Below, piece after piece: positions 1-8,781 of a DNA stretch of 64,000 bases. Numbering within the stretch: the first letter of the stretch is position 1; every line of letters starts with the position of its first letter. Source of the DNA: Blautia caecimuris (GTDB lineage: Bacteria; Bacillota; Clostridia; Lachnospirales; Lachnospiraceae); contig NZ_JANJZT010000002.1 in assembly GCF_024622975.1 (NCBI RefSeq), positions 186,001 to 250,000 of the forward strand. The letters are read 5' to 3'. A program made the position numbers and the translations under genes. Below the pieces are notes generated by a model that did not search any database, was not told where the DNA came from, and saw only the letters and a list, made by a program, of their open reading frames with translations.

Positions 1-1090
1 TCATAAGTTTATTCAGAACAATATTCAGTGATCCGGTTACTGCCAGTGTTCCCGCAAAGCCATAAGCGCAAAATGCGATCAATACAGTATTCAGCATGGA
101 AACCATACCGCCTCGCTGCAGAAGCTTGGGAATATCTTCAATCAGTCCCTCTGTGGTAAATCCTGCAACATGGATCATATCCATATTAAATCCGCTGATC
201 GCAGCGGTAAAGCAGTCCTGAAGGCTGAAATTCTGGAAAGTAACAGCATTGAAAATTGCAACCGCACTGGACGCCAGCATAATCGGAATGGTCGGCTTTT
301 TGGCAACAGATCCGTAAAGCACAATAAGCGGCGGAAGAATGATCAACGGATTAAATTTGAAGATCTGAGAAAGTGTCTCAAAAATAATAGTAACCTTTTC
401 CGGTGTTCCTGCTGCCGCAAGATCTCCGCCAAATGTAAAGCCTACGATCGTGTAAACAATGCAGCAGATAATAAATCCGGGGCCTGTTGTCCAGAACATA
501 TGCTGAATATGATCATAAAGCTTTCCGCCTGCCGCAATAGGGGCAAGGTTTGTTGTATCAGACAGAGGTGACATTTTGTCTCCGAAATATGCACCGGATA
601 CAATGGCGCCTGCCACGATCGGAAGAGGAGCTCCCATACCTGCCGCTACGCCCATCAGAGCAACACCGATCGTTCCCGCAGAGCCCCAGGATGTTCCGGT
701 ACATACTGATACAAACGCAGTAACCAGAAACGAAGTAACAACCAGATATTTCGGGCTGATCAGCTTCAGTCCATAAAATACCATCATCGGAATGGTTCCG
801 CCGATCATCCAGGAACCGATCATAAATCCAACAATGATCAAAATAAAAATTGCCGGCATTGTTTTACTGAGCTTGGCTACTATAGAGTCCATAATCTCAT
901 CCCAGGTATAACCAAGATAAATTGCGATCACACCTGCAATTGCTGCTGATACCAGCATCAGAACCTCCGGACTTAAGCCCATAACCGCATATCCCACTCC
1001 CAGCAGTACGATCATTGCCAGAATCGGAATTACTGCCAGAAACAGGGTGGTCTCTTTTTTCTCTCTTACTTTTTTTGCTTTCCCACTCAT
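1..1090 (-). CDS. nhaC: NhaC-family Na+/H+ antiporter (3' part cut by window edge)
   Basis: An integral membrane ion antiporter of the NhaC family; the C-terminus lies beyond base 1. Reading from the ATG at 1090 gives about 363 residues with many hydrophobic helices. The region with TGTSWGSAGTIG followed by GAYFGDKMSPLSDTTNLA is typical of NhaC proteins. The start is supported by GGAGG 8 nt upstream. The gene follows ridA by 46 bp and is most likely co-transcribed with it from the promoter at 1552-1580. With a RidA protein and a YheO/DauR-type regulator beside it, this antiporter may serve uptake of an amino acid or amine rather than pure Na+/H+ exchange; that is inference from context. NhaC relatives include malate/lactate antiporters, so the substrate is open. 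Confidence 0.88.
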   Translation of the reverse strand, partial: MSGKAKKVREKKETTLFLAVIPILAMIVLLGVGYAVMGLSPEVLMLVSAAIAGVIAIYLGYTWDEIMDSIVAKLSKTMPAIFILIIVGFMIGSWMIGGTIPMMVFYGLKLISPKYLVVTSFLVTAFVSVCTGTSWGSAGTIGVALMGVAAGMGAPLPIVAGAIVSGAYFGDKMSPLSDTTNLAPIAAGGKLYDHIQHMFWTTGPGFIICCIVYTIVGFTFGGDLAAAGTPEKVTIIFETLSQIFKFNPLIILPPLIVLYGSVAKKPTIPIMLASSAVAIFNAVTFQNFSLQDCFTAAISGFNMDMIHVAGFTTEGLIEDIPKLLQRGGMVSMLNTVLIAFCAYGFAGTLAVTGSLNIVLNKLM

Positions 1091-1136
1091 AAGTATTCCT
1101 CCAAAATAAATTCATTCCACAATCTGCAAAGCAGGT

Positions 1137-1514
1137 TTACTGAATTTCTGCAATTACTTCTACTTCACAGAGAACGTTTTTCGGTAAAGCTTTTACTGCA
1201 ACACAGGATCTTGCAGGCTTTGACACAAAATATTTTTCATATACTTTGTTAAATTCTGCGAAATCTGCCATATCGCTTAAAAAGCAGGTGGTTTTTACTA
1301 CGTTCTCAAAGCAGGTTCCTGCTTCATCCAAAATCGCTTTCACATTTTCCATTACCTGCTCTGCCTGAGCCGTAATATCAGTTCCCACAATCTCCCCTGT
1401 CTCAGGGCTTGCCGGAATTTGTCCGGAACTGAATAAAATATTTTTCAGTATAATTCCCTGTGAATATGGTCCAATAGCTGCCGGTGCTTTCAATGTGTTC
1501 ACCACTTTTAACAT
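1137..1514 (-). CDS. ridA: RidA-family reactive intermediate deaminase
   Basis: A 125-residue protein of the RidA/YjgF/UK114 family, which hydrolyses reactive enamine/imine intermediates (for example 2-aminoacrylate) made by PLP enzymes during amino acid breakdown. The N-terminal [11 protein letters not shown] and C-terminal [19 protein letters not shown] blocks, with the Arg of ARSCVAV, are family hallmarks. An upstream in-frame ATG at 1547 would add 11 residues, but GGGAGGA lies just before the ATG at 1514 and the family length is about 125, so 1514 is preferred. It is the first gene of a ridA-nhaC unit, divergent from the regulator at 1697. RidA next to amino acid transport and a DauR-like regulator suggests amino acid (possibly D-amino acid) catabolism. 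Confidence 0.93.
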   Translation of the reverse strand: MLKVVNTLKAPAAIGPYSQGIILKNILFSSGQIPASPETGEIVGTDITAQAEQVMENVKAILDEAGTCFENVVKTTCFLSDMADFAEFNKVYEKYFVSKPARSCVAVKALPKNVLCEVEVIAEIQ

Positions 1515-1551
1515 TTTCTCTTCCTCCCACATTATTTTTTTGTTCAATTTG

Positions 1552-1580
1552 ATAATATCACTAAATTATTTTTTAGTCAA
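1552..1580 (-). promoter_or_regulatory. Promoter of ridA-nhaC
   Basis: On the minus strand TTGACT (1580-1575) and TATTAT (1557-1552) are separated by 17 bp, a good sigma-A promoter. It starts a transcript about 30 nt before the ridA start. Confidence 0.7.
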
Positions 1581-1612
1581 TGAAATTAAGTTTCTTTTTA
1601 TATGTCATTTTT

Positions 1613-1630
1613 ACTGAATTTCATTTCAGT
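1613..1630. promoter_or_regulatory. Inverted repeat between the divergent promoters (candidate operator)
   Basis: ACTGAA, a 6-nt spacer TTTCAT, and TTCAGT form a perfect inverted repeat. It lies between the ridA promoter and the regulator promoter, the usual place for an operator of a local regulator. A smaller GAAA-N5-TTTC repeat lies at 1582-1594. Binding by the protein encoded at 1697 is inference. Confidence 0.45.
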
Positions 1631-1635
1631 TTTTA

Positions 1636-1664
1636 TTGCATATTGCACGAAAGAAGATTATAAT
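1636..1664 (+). promoter_or_regulatory. Promoter of the YheO/DauR-type regulator
   Basis: TTGCAT (1636-1641) and a perfect TATAAT (1659-1664) are 17 bp apart, about 30 nt upstream of the ATG at 1697, which has an AAGGA ribosome binding site. Confidence 0.7.
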
Positions 1665-1696
1665 TAAAAAAAATGGATAATTAAAAAAGGAACGCT

Positions 1697-2380
1697 ATGA
1701 AAAAAGAATATATTACTTTAACTCAAAATGAACGAATGATACTGCAGTCTTATATCCCTGTTGTCCAGGGACTGGGACAATATCTTGGAGAAGGCTATGA
1801 AGTCATACTGCACAATCTGGAGTCTCTGGAACACTCTGTTATGCAGATTGTAAACGGTCACCATTCCGGCAGAAAAATCGGAGCTCCCATCACAGATCTT
1901 GCTCTTGGCATGCTCTCACAAATTGAAAACTCAAAAGATCATTCTGCCATTTCTTATTTTAACCGCAGGCAGGACGGAGTGATACTGAAGTCCACAACGA
2001 TCCCCATTCCCGGTGAAGGAAACCGTATTATTGGAATGATCTGCATCAATTTTTATACGAATATTCCACTCTCAACTGTAATCCAGCAGATGATCCCGGA
2101 AGACCTTAATTCCCTGCAGAGCTTCCCGCACACAACAGAAACCTTTACCGAAAATGTGGACGATCTGATCGAGACGGCCCTTGCCGACGTAAAAGACCAG
2201 ATTTTAAACGACACGTCCATTTCCACCAACAACAAAAACAAAGAAATTGTAACCGCCCTCTACAAAAAAGGAATTTTTAACCTGAAAGACAGTGTGATCA
2301 AGGTGGCCGGCCGCCTGAATATTTCCAAGAATACCGTTTACATGCATATTCGGAATCTAAAAAACGAACTGCCGGAGTAA
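1697..2380 (+). CDS. YheO/DauR-type transcriptional regulator (PAS-like + HTH)
   Basis: A 227-residue regulator. Residues about 10-125 match the YheO-type PAS-like sensor domain (LGQYLGEGYEVILHNLE, then GRKIGAPITDLAL and GMICINFYTN). The C-terminal ~60 residues (EIVTALYKKGIFNLKDSVIK followed by VAGRLNISKNTVYMHIRNLK) are the helix-turn-helix that accompanies it. Pseudomonas DauR, of this family, controls D-arginine use, and relatives often lie next to RidA and transporter genes. It is divergent from ridA-nhaC across a spacer with two good promoters and an inverted repeat, so local control of that operon is likely. The ligand cannot be read from the sequence. Confidence 0.85.
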   Translation: MKKEYITLTQNERMILQSYIPVVQGLGQYLGEGYEVILHNLESLEHSVMQIVNGHHSGRKIGAPITDLALGMLSQIENSKDHSAISYFNRRQDGVILKSTTIPIPGEGNRIIGMICINFYTNIPLSTVIQQMIPEDLNSLQSFPHTTETFTENVDDLIETALADVKDQILNDTSISTNNKNKEIVTALYKKGIFNLKDSVIKVAGRLNISKNTVYMHIRNLKNELPE

Positions 2381-2452
2381 GGGACTGCCTGTATGAGCAT
2401 TTCTGAAAAAGGATCAATACCTTTACAGCCTTTTTTCGTCCCAAATCCGATG

Positions 2453-2472
2453 ATAAAATACGGGTATTTTAT
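2453..2472 (+). other. Small perfect hairpin downstream of the regulator gene
   Basis: ATAAAATA, 4-nt loop CGGG, TATTTTAT. It lies 72 bp after the regulator stop codon. It is AT-rich and lacks a following T-run, so a role in termination is doubtful. Confidence 0.3.
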
Positions 2473-2502
2473 GATGATTTATGAATTTCTCCCAAACTGC
2501 AA

Positions 2503-2546
2503 AAAACCCTTGAAAATGCCCATTTTCTGAGCTTTTCAAGGGTTTT
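2503..2546 (-). terminator. Rho-independent terminator after tsf
   Basis: A 14-bp perfect stem AAAACCCTTGAAAA / TTTTCAAGGGTTTT; on the minus strand it is followed by a T6 run. It sits 23 bp past the tsf stop and may also stop plus-strand transcription from 1697. Confidence 0.85.
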
Positions 2547-2568
2547 AAAGTTCATGTTGTCTGGAAAA

Positions 2569-3507
2569 TTAGTTTCCCATCTGTTTTGCTACTTCAGCTG
2601 CAAAATCCTCTTCCTTCTTCTCGATTCCTTCGCCGGTCTCGAAACGAACAAAGCCTTTGATTGCAACGTTTGCGCCATTTTCTTTAGCAACCTGCTCTAC
2701 GTATTTAGCAACAGTCTGTTTTCCATCCTCTGCTTTAACGTAAACCTGATCAAGAAGGCAGATTTCTTTCAGCTCTTTGTTGATACGTCCGGTGATCATA
2801 CCCTGGATAACCTTCTCCGGTTTCTGGGACTCTTTCGGATCGTTCATGATCTGAGCAAGAAGGATCTCTTTTTCATGAGCGATGTAATCAGCGCTCACTT
2901 CAGAGCTGTTAGTGTACTGTGGTTTCAGAGCTGCAATCTGCATTGCAACATTCTTAGCCATCTCTTTTACAGCGTCGTTTACAACGTCTGTCTCTACGTC
3001 AACAAGAACACCGATTTTTCCGCCCATATGTGTATAGGAAGCAACGAAGCCGTTCTCTTCTTTTACCTGAGCAAATCTTCTGATGTTCATGTTCTCGCCG
3101 ATAACTGCGATCTGAGCTGCAAGAGCTTCTTTTACAGTCTGCTCGTTATTCAGTGCCCATGTCTCTGCAAGGAAAGCATCGATATCAGCTGCTGTAGTAG
3201 TAAGCGCCTGTGCGGCAACGTCTGCAACATAGCTCTGGAATTTTTCATTCTTTGCTACGAAGTCTGTCTCTGCATTAACCTCAACAACTACTGCGCTCTT
3301 AGCATCCTCTGCAACAACAGTCTTGCAAAGACCTTCTGCTGCTACACGGCTTGCTTTTTTCTGAGCAGTTGCAAGTCCTTTTTCGCGAAGGAACTCTACT
3401 GCTTTATCCATATCGCCTTCTGTAGCTGTAAGAGCTTTCTTACAGTCCATCATTCCGGCGCCGGTCATTTCTCTTAACTCTTTTACCTGTGCTGCTGTAA
3501 TAGCCAT
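2569..3507 (-). CDS. tsf: Translation elongation factor Ts
   Basis: EF-Ts, the nucleotide exchange factor that regenerates EF-Tu-GTP in the cytoplasm. The 312-residue protein opens with a UBA-like domain (AQVKELREMTGAGMMDCKKA), then the EF-Tu contact region containing ETDFVAKNEKFQ, and ends normally for the family. It follows rpsB by 50 bp in the universal rpsB-tsf order, with a GGAGGAAAT ribosome binding site. It is closed by the terminator at 2503-2546. Confidence 0.98.
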   Translation of the reverse strand: MAITAAQVKELREMTGAGMMDCKKALTATEGDMDKAVEFLREKGLATAQKKASRVAAEGLCKTVVAEDAKSAVVVEVNAETDFVAKNEKFQSYVADVAAQALTTTAADIDAFLAETWALNNEQTVKEALAAQIAVIGENMNIRRFAQVKEENGFVASYTHMGGKIGVLVDVETDVVNDAVKEMAKNVAMQIAALKPQYTNSSEVSADYIAHEKEILLAQIMNDPKESQKPEKVIQGMITGRINKELKEICLLDQVYVKAEDGKQTVAKYVEQVAKENGANVAIKGFVRFETGEGIEKKEEDFAAEVAKQMGN

Positions 3508-3557
3508 CTCAATTTCCTCCTGGATATTTTTAACCTGAATAATTTAATAAAATAAAA

Positions 3558-4304
3558 TTACTCTTCTACTGTCTCAGCAAACTCCTCAGACTCTGCTTCG
3601 ATCTCGCCGTCAGCCTCAGCTGTACCCTGGTTTGCCTCGATAACAGCGTCTGCCATCTTGGAAACGATGAGTTTTACGGCACGGATAGCGTCATCATTAC
3701 CCGGAATTACATAATCAAGCTCTTCCGGATCGCAGTTTGTATCACAGATACCGATAAGCGGAATACCTAATGTATGAGCTTCCTGTACGCAGATTCTCTC
3801 TTTTTTCGGGTCAACGATGAAGATAGCGTCCGGAAGACGTTTCATCTCTTTGATACCACCAAGGTTTTTCTGCAGTTTTGTAAGCTCTTTTCTTAATTCA
3901 ATAACTTCTTTCTTAGGAAGCACGTCAAATGTTCCGTCAGCCTCCATAGCCTCGATCTCTTTCAGTCTTGCGATACGGCTCTGGATTGTCTTGAAGTTTG
4001 TAAGCATACCGCCAAGCCATCTCTCGTTTACATAGAACTGTCCGCAGCGCTCTGCCTCAACCTTGATAGCATCCTGAGCCTGTTTCTTTGTTCCTACGAA
4101 AAGGATGTTTCCGCCGTTTGCTACGATGTCAGCGATTGCATTGTAAGCATCGTCAACCATACCTACAGACTGCTGAAGGTCGATGATATAGATACCGTTT
4201 CTCTCTGTGTAGATGTACGGAGCCATTTTAGGGTTCCATCTTCTTGTCTGATGTCCGAAATGAACACCTGCTTCCAAAAGCTGTTTCATTGAAATAACGC
4301 TCAT
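3558..4304 (-). CDS. rpsB: 30S ribosomal protein S2
   Basis: Small-subunit ribosomal protein S2, 248 residues. The start [19 protein letters not shown] and the blocks [17 protein letters not shown] and [13 protein letters not shown] are strictly family-typical. The C-terminal ~25 residues are a glutamate-rich tail, common in Clostridia. It is the first gene of rpsB-tsf; AAGGAG precedes the ATG. A leader of roughly 120 nt separates the start from the candidate promoter at 4429-4458, long enough for autoregulation as known for S2 in other bacteria, but I do not recognise a described leader motif. Confidence 0.98.
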   Translation of the reverse strand: MSVISMKQLLEAGVHFGHQTRRWNPKMAPYIYTERNGIYIIDLQQSVGMVDDAYNAIADIVANGGNILFVGTKKQAQDAIKVEAERCGQFYVNERWLGGMLTNFKTIQSRIARLKEIEAMEADGTFDVLPKKEVIELRKELTKLQKNLGGIKEMKRLPDAIFIVDPKKERICVQEAHTLGIPLIGICDTNCDPEELDYVIPGNDDAIRAVKLIVSKMADAVIEANQGTAEADGEIEAESEEFAETVEE

Positions 4305-4428
4305 GTTTTTGTTCTCCTTTTTTGGTTAGATTCTTCCGCGCGGATCATTTTCTATCTGGACCCCGCCGTCACACCGTATGGGCACCATCCATCGGAATCT
4401 CCACGCGTGATTATTTTGCAACTCTTGG

Positions 4429-4458
4429 AGTATAACACACAAAAACCCTCTGTGTAAA
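4429..4458 (-). promoter_or_regulatory. Candidate promoter of rpsB-tsf, nested in the upstream terminator
   Basis: On the minus strand an extended -10 TGTTATACT (hexamer at 4434-4429) follows TTTACA (4458-4453) by 18 bp. The -35 lies in the loop and arm of the terminator of the upstream gene. Confidence 0.5.
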
Positions 4459-4467
4459 GAGGGTTTT
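4442..4467 (-). terminator. Terminator of the pseudouridine synthase gene
   Basis: A 10-bp stem AAAACCCTCT / AGAGGGTTTT with a 6-nt loop, ending in a T-run on the minus strand, 20 bp past the stop at 4487. Confidence 0.85.
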
Positions 4468-4486
4468 CCTGTTTTTAGCTGTATTT

Positions 4487-5296
4487 TCAGCATTTTTTCT
4501 GTTTTTCTGCTGAAGAGCCGCCTGTATTTTTTAATTTTTGAACCTCTTCCTCTGTAAGAGGACGGTATTCTCCTTTTTTCAGTTCATCCGGAAGAGTAAG
4601 TGGTCCCATGGAGATCCTTTTCAGATAAATCACGGGCTTTCCCACTGCCTTCATCATCCGCTTGACCTGGTGAAATTTTCCCTCTCTGATGGTCAGAAGC
4701 AGTTCTGTATAGCTCTCCGGAAGGTTTTCTGTGCGTACCCGGCGCAAAAGCTCAGCCTTTTCTCTGTCGCTGTCTTCCTGAGGAAAAAGCTGCACCTTTG
4801 CCGGAAGCGTCAGTCTTTTTTCTCCAATATCAATCCCCTGCTCCAGCTTTTGTCTGTCCTCTTCTGTTACCGTTCCCTCCACTCTTACGAAATACGTTTT
4901 TTCCACATGATGCGCCGGGGATAAAAGCTCATGAGCCAGTCCCCCGTCATCTGTGATAAGAAGAAGTCCTTCTGTATCCTTATCCAGACGTCCTACGGGA
5001 AACATTCCCTTTCTTGCCTCCGGAATCAGTTCCATCACTGTTCTGTCATATCTGTCCTCCGTGGCGCTTACGTAACCGGCCGGCTTATGAAGAATGTAGT
5101 ACACAAACTCCGGAGCCATGGATACAGGATTTCCCAGAAGCTCCACCCGGTCCTCTTCTGTTATCTTTTGCTCCGGTTTTTTCACAGTCCTGCCGTTGAC
5201 CTGCACCAGACCTTTTTGTATGAATTTTTTTACCTCGCTTCTGGTTCCCTTTCCGGCATCCGCCAGAAATTTATCCAGTCTCACTGCTTTACTCAT
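4487..5296 (-). CDS. rsuA: RsuA-type rRNA pseudouridine synthase
   Basis: A 269-residue pseudouridine synthase that isomerises uridine in rRNA; RsuA acts at 16S position 516. Residues 1-60 form an S4 RNA-binding domain (VRLDKFLADAGKGTRSEVKK). The catalytic Asp lies in GRLDKDTEGLLLITDDG, and the C-terminal IREGKFHQVKRMMKAVG block is typical of RsuA/RluB/RluE/RluF. The shorter length and lack of a basic tail favour RsuA over RluB. The ATG at 5296 is preferred to an in-frame ATG at 5323 because it follows GAGGGAG and overlaps the stop of the upstream permease by 8 bp, suggesting translational coupling. Confidence 0.9.
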   Translation of the reverse strand: MSKAVRLDKFLADAGKGTRSEVKKFIQKGLVQVNGRTVKKPEQKITEEDRVELLGNPVSMAPEFVYYILHKPAGYVSATEDRYDRTVMELIPEARKGMFPVGRLDKDTEGLLLITDDGGLAHELLSPAHHVEKTYFVRVEGTVTEEDRQKLEQGIDIGEKRLTLPAKVQLFPQEDSDREKAELLRRVRTENLPESYTELLLTIREGKFHQVKRMMKAVGKPVIYLKRISMGPLTLPDELKKGEYRPLTEEEVQKLKNTGGSSAEKQKKC

Positions 5297-7511
5297 CCGC
5301 TCCCTCTCTTTTTTCTTTCTCAACAGAAATCTCTGCGGGTCCGTCGACCCCTCCTGTAACCTCTGTCCTCTCCGGGTTTCCTGTCTCCGTCAGTTCGCCT
5401 TCCCTGTTGTCCGTACTTCCGCTTTCCTGACGGATAAATTCCGGAATGCGGCCCCTCAGGAACTCTGCATAACATTCTTCCCCCTGTTCTGTCTGAAAGA
5501 TTGCCGCTACATCCGGTTCATATTCTATCCAGGCAAAAGTGCCGAAAGATGGAGCCGCCGCCTGTACCAGAGCTTCAAGCTGTTCTTTTTCTGTATATTC
5601 TGCAGCTGTTTCTTCTTCTCCCGATTCATTATAATAGAGGATCTTTGCTTTTTTGATTTCCGTTTCTTCAAAGCTTAAAGGATATCCTGTCTCTTTAAGA
5701 ACCGCAATCGTATTTTTATAAGAAGGAAAAAGATTTATTTCTCCATATGCACGTTTTTCCGGTTTCTCTTCTCCTGGGACCAGACTGTGGATATCTTCAG
5801 TTACCGGAAGTATATAGCTTATATGAAGCTCTGCAAAAGGAAGAGCAAGCAAATCTTCCGGAGCAGCTTCCTGAATATCTGTTTTTACCGCCTCAATCAG
5901 TTTTTTCTGTTTTTCCGGATGATCCTGAAAAATATCATATCCTCTTCCGTTTCCTGAAATAAAAGAAATATTATCCAGATATGCGGTATCTGAAGCCAGA
6001 AATTGTTCTGTTTTATTTTTCAGATTTTCTTCTTTATAAAGATTATACAAAAGCTCACCGCATTCTTCTGTATTTATCACATAACTGCGCTTCACTTCTC
6101 TGCCTGACCGAAGCTGATACCCCAGCTGCAAACGGCGAAAAGTTCCTTCTTCTGTCTGTTCTCCTCCATATCTGAACTTTCTGTTTTCCTGATTTTCAAC
6201 AATTTTCTGCAGAATCTCATAGGTTTCCTCTCCGATTCCGTCTTTTCCGGAAAAAGCATTCTCTCTTTTCTCCCAGGATGTAGAGTCTTCTATAGAGAAT
6301 GTACCGTCTTCCTGTTCTTTTACATAGTCTGTCATATCGCCGGACAGTGTCATCATATCCAGGTTGAGCGCTTTGATGTCTTCCTGACGGGGAATATAGG
6401 CATCAAAATTCAGAAGATCCTTCTGGTAAATCAGTGCGCATACTGTAACAAGGACCGCCGCCGCAAGCAGCTGTACCTTTTTGGAAAAAAATGCGTGAAA
6501 ATCCATTTGGTACAATGCTTCTATCATTCCATGAGCAAGTACCGTTCCAAGTATCATTCCAAATACACACCAGATATTCCGAGCGTGACTTGTGGGAATC
6601 AGATAAAAAACAAAGCCTGTTCCCATGCCGCACGGCACAACAACCATAAATTTTATTACTGCTGCCAGTTTCCCATACACCATTGGTTTCCCTGCTGCCT
6701 CAGACGGCCTGTGTATGTAGGCAAAATAAGAGACCGCTGTAAATATCAATGTCAGAACAAACAGAACAGCCGCCAGTGCCGCGCCCTGTCCAGCCTCATA
6801 TTTTTGCCAGAACGCAGCCGTCAGAGTAATCGGCGAGGCATAGTCCTCCAATGCTTTAAAAATCCCATATGGATAGTTTGAAGAAAAGGTGTCGAAAAAG
6901 CCGTATGCGCAAAATGACATCAAGATTCCCAATGCCGGTCCATATAACTGCATACCTGCCAGGCATAAAACTCCCATGAGAAAATTCCCCGTCACACAAA
7001 AAACAAGGACTATACTGAAATAAAACAGAAAGTATAAAAGCAAATGAACAAGCAAAAGTCTGGCAGCCAGCTCCATAAGCTTCAGACTGAAAAATCCTTT
7101 TGCCGCTCCTATACAAACCGCAAAAAACTCCATGATCATATAAGGAACAAGATAGTATAAAAGCCCCGTGTATACACGATTCCAGAACATCCGGGAACGC
7201 TTTACCGGAAGGCTGTGATAAAAATCCACCTTTTTACGGGAATAAACATAGCTGAATCCATTTATACTGTTCATTATGGCAGCCACAATGGTTATTGCTC
7301 CTCCTGTAAAGACCAGCTTTTCTTTCCACAGTCCCTCATAGAGCAGATGAAGCTGATCCGGCGTATACCGGGCCGCTTTCCAGTTTCCCACCACAAGAAG
7401 CAGTGCAACAGGAAATGCCAAGAAGAACCCCAGACTCAAAAACGCAGGAATCCAGCTTTTTCCTCTGGAAACAGTTCTCACGTATTCAGAAGAACATATT
7501 TTTGATTTCAT
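5289..7511 (-). CDS. ABC transporter permease with large extracytoplasmic part (DUF6449-like)
   Basis: A ~740-residue membrane protein: about ten hydrophobic segments in the first ~390 residues (ABC-2-type permease region), then a ~340-residue hydrophilic portion, resembling the DUF6449 permeases of Firmicutes. It pairs with the ATPase at 7486, overlapping its end by 26 bp. The ATG at 7511 has a perfect GGAGGT 8 nt upstream, whereas the ATG at 7532 has none. The order GntR/YtrA regulator, ATPase, permease matches Bacillus ytr-type operons, which respond to cell-wall antibiotics; that role here is inference. Substrate unknown. Confidence 0.82.
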   Translation of the reverse strand: MKSKICSSEYVRTVSRGKSWIPAFLSLGFFLAFPVALLLVVGNWKAARYTPDQLHLLYEGLWKEKLVFTGGAITIVAAIMNSINGFSYVYSRKKVDFYHSLPVKRSRMFWNRVYTGLLYYLVPYMIMEFFAVCIGAAKGFFSLKLMELAARLLLVHLLLYFLFYFSIVLVFCVTGNFLMGVLCLAGMQLYGPALGILMSFCAYGFFDTFSSNYPYGIFKALEDYASPITLTAAFWQKYEAGQGAALAAVLFVLTLIFTAVSYFAYIHRPSEAAGKPMVYGKLAAVIKFMVVVPCGMGTGFVFYLIPTSHARNIWCVFGMILGTVLAHGMIEALYQMDFHAFFSKKVQLLAAAVLVTVCALIYQKDLLNFDAYIPRQEDIKALNLDMMTLSGDMTDYVKEQEDGTFSIEDSTSWEKRENAFSGKDGIGEETYEILQKIVENQENRKFRYGGEQTEEGTFRRLQLGYQLRSGREVKRSYVINTEECGELLYNLYKEENLKNKTEQFLASDTAYLDNISFISGNGRGYDIFQDHPEKQKKLIEAVKTDIQEAAPEDLLALPFAELHISYILPVTEDIHSLVPGEEKPEKRAYGEINLFPSYKNTIAVLKETGYPLSFEETEIKKAKILYYNESGEEETAAEYTEKEQLEALVQAAAPSFGTFAWIEYEPDVAAIFQTEQGEECYAEFLRGRIPEFIRQESGSTDNREGELTETGNPERTEVTGGVDGPAEISVEKEKREGADE

Positions 7512-8388
7512 AGCCTGCCACCTCCGTTTCACTAATAAAAATTTCTTCCAGAGTCAAAGGAAGAATTTCACAGAAAAGGGGATTTTTCCCCTGTATTTTC
7601 TCCATGATCTGCTCCCGGGTTCCCCGTACAGTCAGAAGCAGCAGAGAACCCTGGTGCTCCGTCTTTAATACATCCATTTCTTTCTGAAGCTGACGTTCCT
7701 GATCTTTGTCTTTCAGAACACACTGGATTTTATGAATATGAAATTTCATATCCTCCAGATCTCTGGAAAGCAGAATTCCTCCTTTATACAGAAGTCCCAC
7801 ATGGTCGCAGATATCCTCCAGTTCTCTGAGGTTATGAGACGCGATCACCGGTGTGAATTCTCTTCCCATGATCTCTGATGCAAAAAGGCTTTTTACTCCC
7901 TGGCGCATAACCGGATCAAGACCGTCAAAAGTCTCATCGCAGAGCAGGTATTTTGTACCGGCGCTGACTCCCAGGAGCACAAGAAGCTGTTTTCTCATTC
8001 CTTTTGAAAAAGTACTGATTCGTTTTTTATCATCCATATGAAACTGCCGCAGGAATTTTGAAAATCTCTGCACATCAAATTTCGGATAATAACATCTGTA
8101 AAAATCTGCTATATCCCGTGGTGTATAATCAGCCGGGAAATAACTGTCGTCAGGTATATAAAAAATACAGGCTTTTGCTTTTTCATTATCGTATATACTT
8201 TCGCCGTCAATCTCTATCTCCCCCTCATCCGGCTTCAAAATCCCTGCCGCCATACGAAGAAGAGTACTTTTTCCTGCACCGTTGCTTCCCACCAGACCAA
8301 ACACTTCTCTTTCTCCTATTTCAAGAGAAACTTTATCCACTGCTTTTACGGAGCCAAAAGACTTGCTGCATTTTTTTATCTCTATCAT
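7486..8388 (-). CDS. ABC transporter ATP-binding protein
   Basis: A 300-residue ATPase subunit. Walker A GSNGAGKST is at residues 34-42, a degenerate signature STFSKGMRKQ lies near residue 130, and Walker B with catalytic Glu reads LLCDETFDGLD. The last ~70 residues are an accessory C-terminal region common in YtrB/YxlF-type exporters. The start overlaps the regulator stop by 4 bp (ATGA), and its end overlaps the permease, so all three are coupled. It energises the permease at 5289; the transported compound cannot be told. Confidence 0.9.
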   Translation of the reverse strand: MIEIKKCSKSFGSVKAVDKVSLEIGEREVFGLVGSNGAGKSTLLRMAAGILKPDEGEIEIDGESIYDNEKAKACIFYIPDDSYFPADYTPRDIADFYRCYYPKFDVQRFSKFLRQFHMDDKKRISTFSKGMRKQLLVLLGVSAGTKYLLCDETFDGLDPVMRQGVKSLFASEIMGREFTPVIASHNLRELEDICDHVGLLYKGGILLSRDLEDMKFHIHKIQCVLKDKDQERQLQKEMDVLKTEHQGSLLLLTVRGTREQIMEKIQGKNPLFCEILPLTLEEIFISETEVAGYEIKNMFF

Positions 8389-8756
8389 TGGCCTTCCTCC
8401 TCATAACAGGAGTTTACCACCTGTATCAGCTCTCCCTTCTGTATTCCCAGGCTCTGCCCTTTTTGTACAGTTTTTCGAAGCTCTTTACGGTAATCCTCCC
8501 TTTTTATTTTTAATATCTGATTGGCATCTGCCACAAAATTCCCCCTGCCCTTAACCGGATAGATCAATCCCTCCTGTTCCAGCTCCGCATAGGCCCTCTG
8601 TATGGTATTGGGATTGATGGAAAGCTCCATGGCAAGCTGACGGACAGAAGGAAGACGGCTGCCTGCCGGAAGAGCCTCCTGATAGATCAGTACACGGAAT
8701 TTTTCTGTTACCTGCTCATAGATCGGTCTGCGATCCTGATAATCCAAGATAATAAT
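8385..8756 (-). CDS. YtrA-type GntR family regulator (probable ATT start)
   Basis: A ~123-residue repressor of the YtrA subfamily: a winged helix-turn-helix (RPIYEQVTEKFRVLIYQEAL, then LPSVRQLAMELSINPNTIQR and GLIYPVKGRGNFVAD) and a short helical dimerisation tail. The first conventional start in frame is TTG 8747, but its only Shine-Dalgarno, GGAGG, is 17 nt away. The ATT at 8756 is 8 nt from that GGAGG and adds Ile-Ile-Leu before Asp-Tyr, which matches the usual N-terminus of the family as I remember it. I therefore propose ATT initiation. The operator at 8782-8806 supports autoregulation of the operon. Confidence 0.8.
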   Translation of the reverse strand: MIILDYQDRRPIYEQVTEKFRVLIYQEALPAGSRLPSVRQLAMELSINPNTIQRAYAELEQEGLIYPVKGRGNFVADANQILKIKREDYRKELRKTVQKGQSLGIQKGELIQVVNSCYEEEGQ

Positions 8757-8781
8757 AAGACGTTCCTCCCTTCTGGCTTAT

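Noticed and set aside
2554-3477. A 307-codon open frame on the plus strand opposite tsf
   Set aside because: Cys/Phe/Ser-rich translation without family features, exactly antisense to EF-Ts; produced by the codon bias of tsf.
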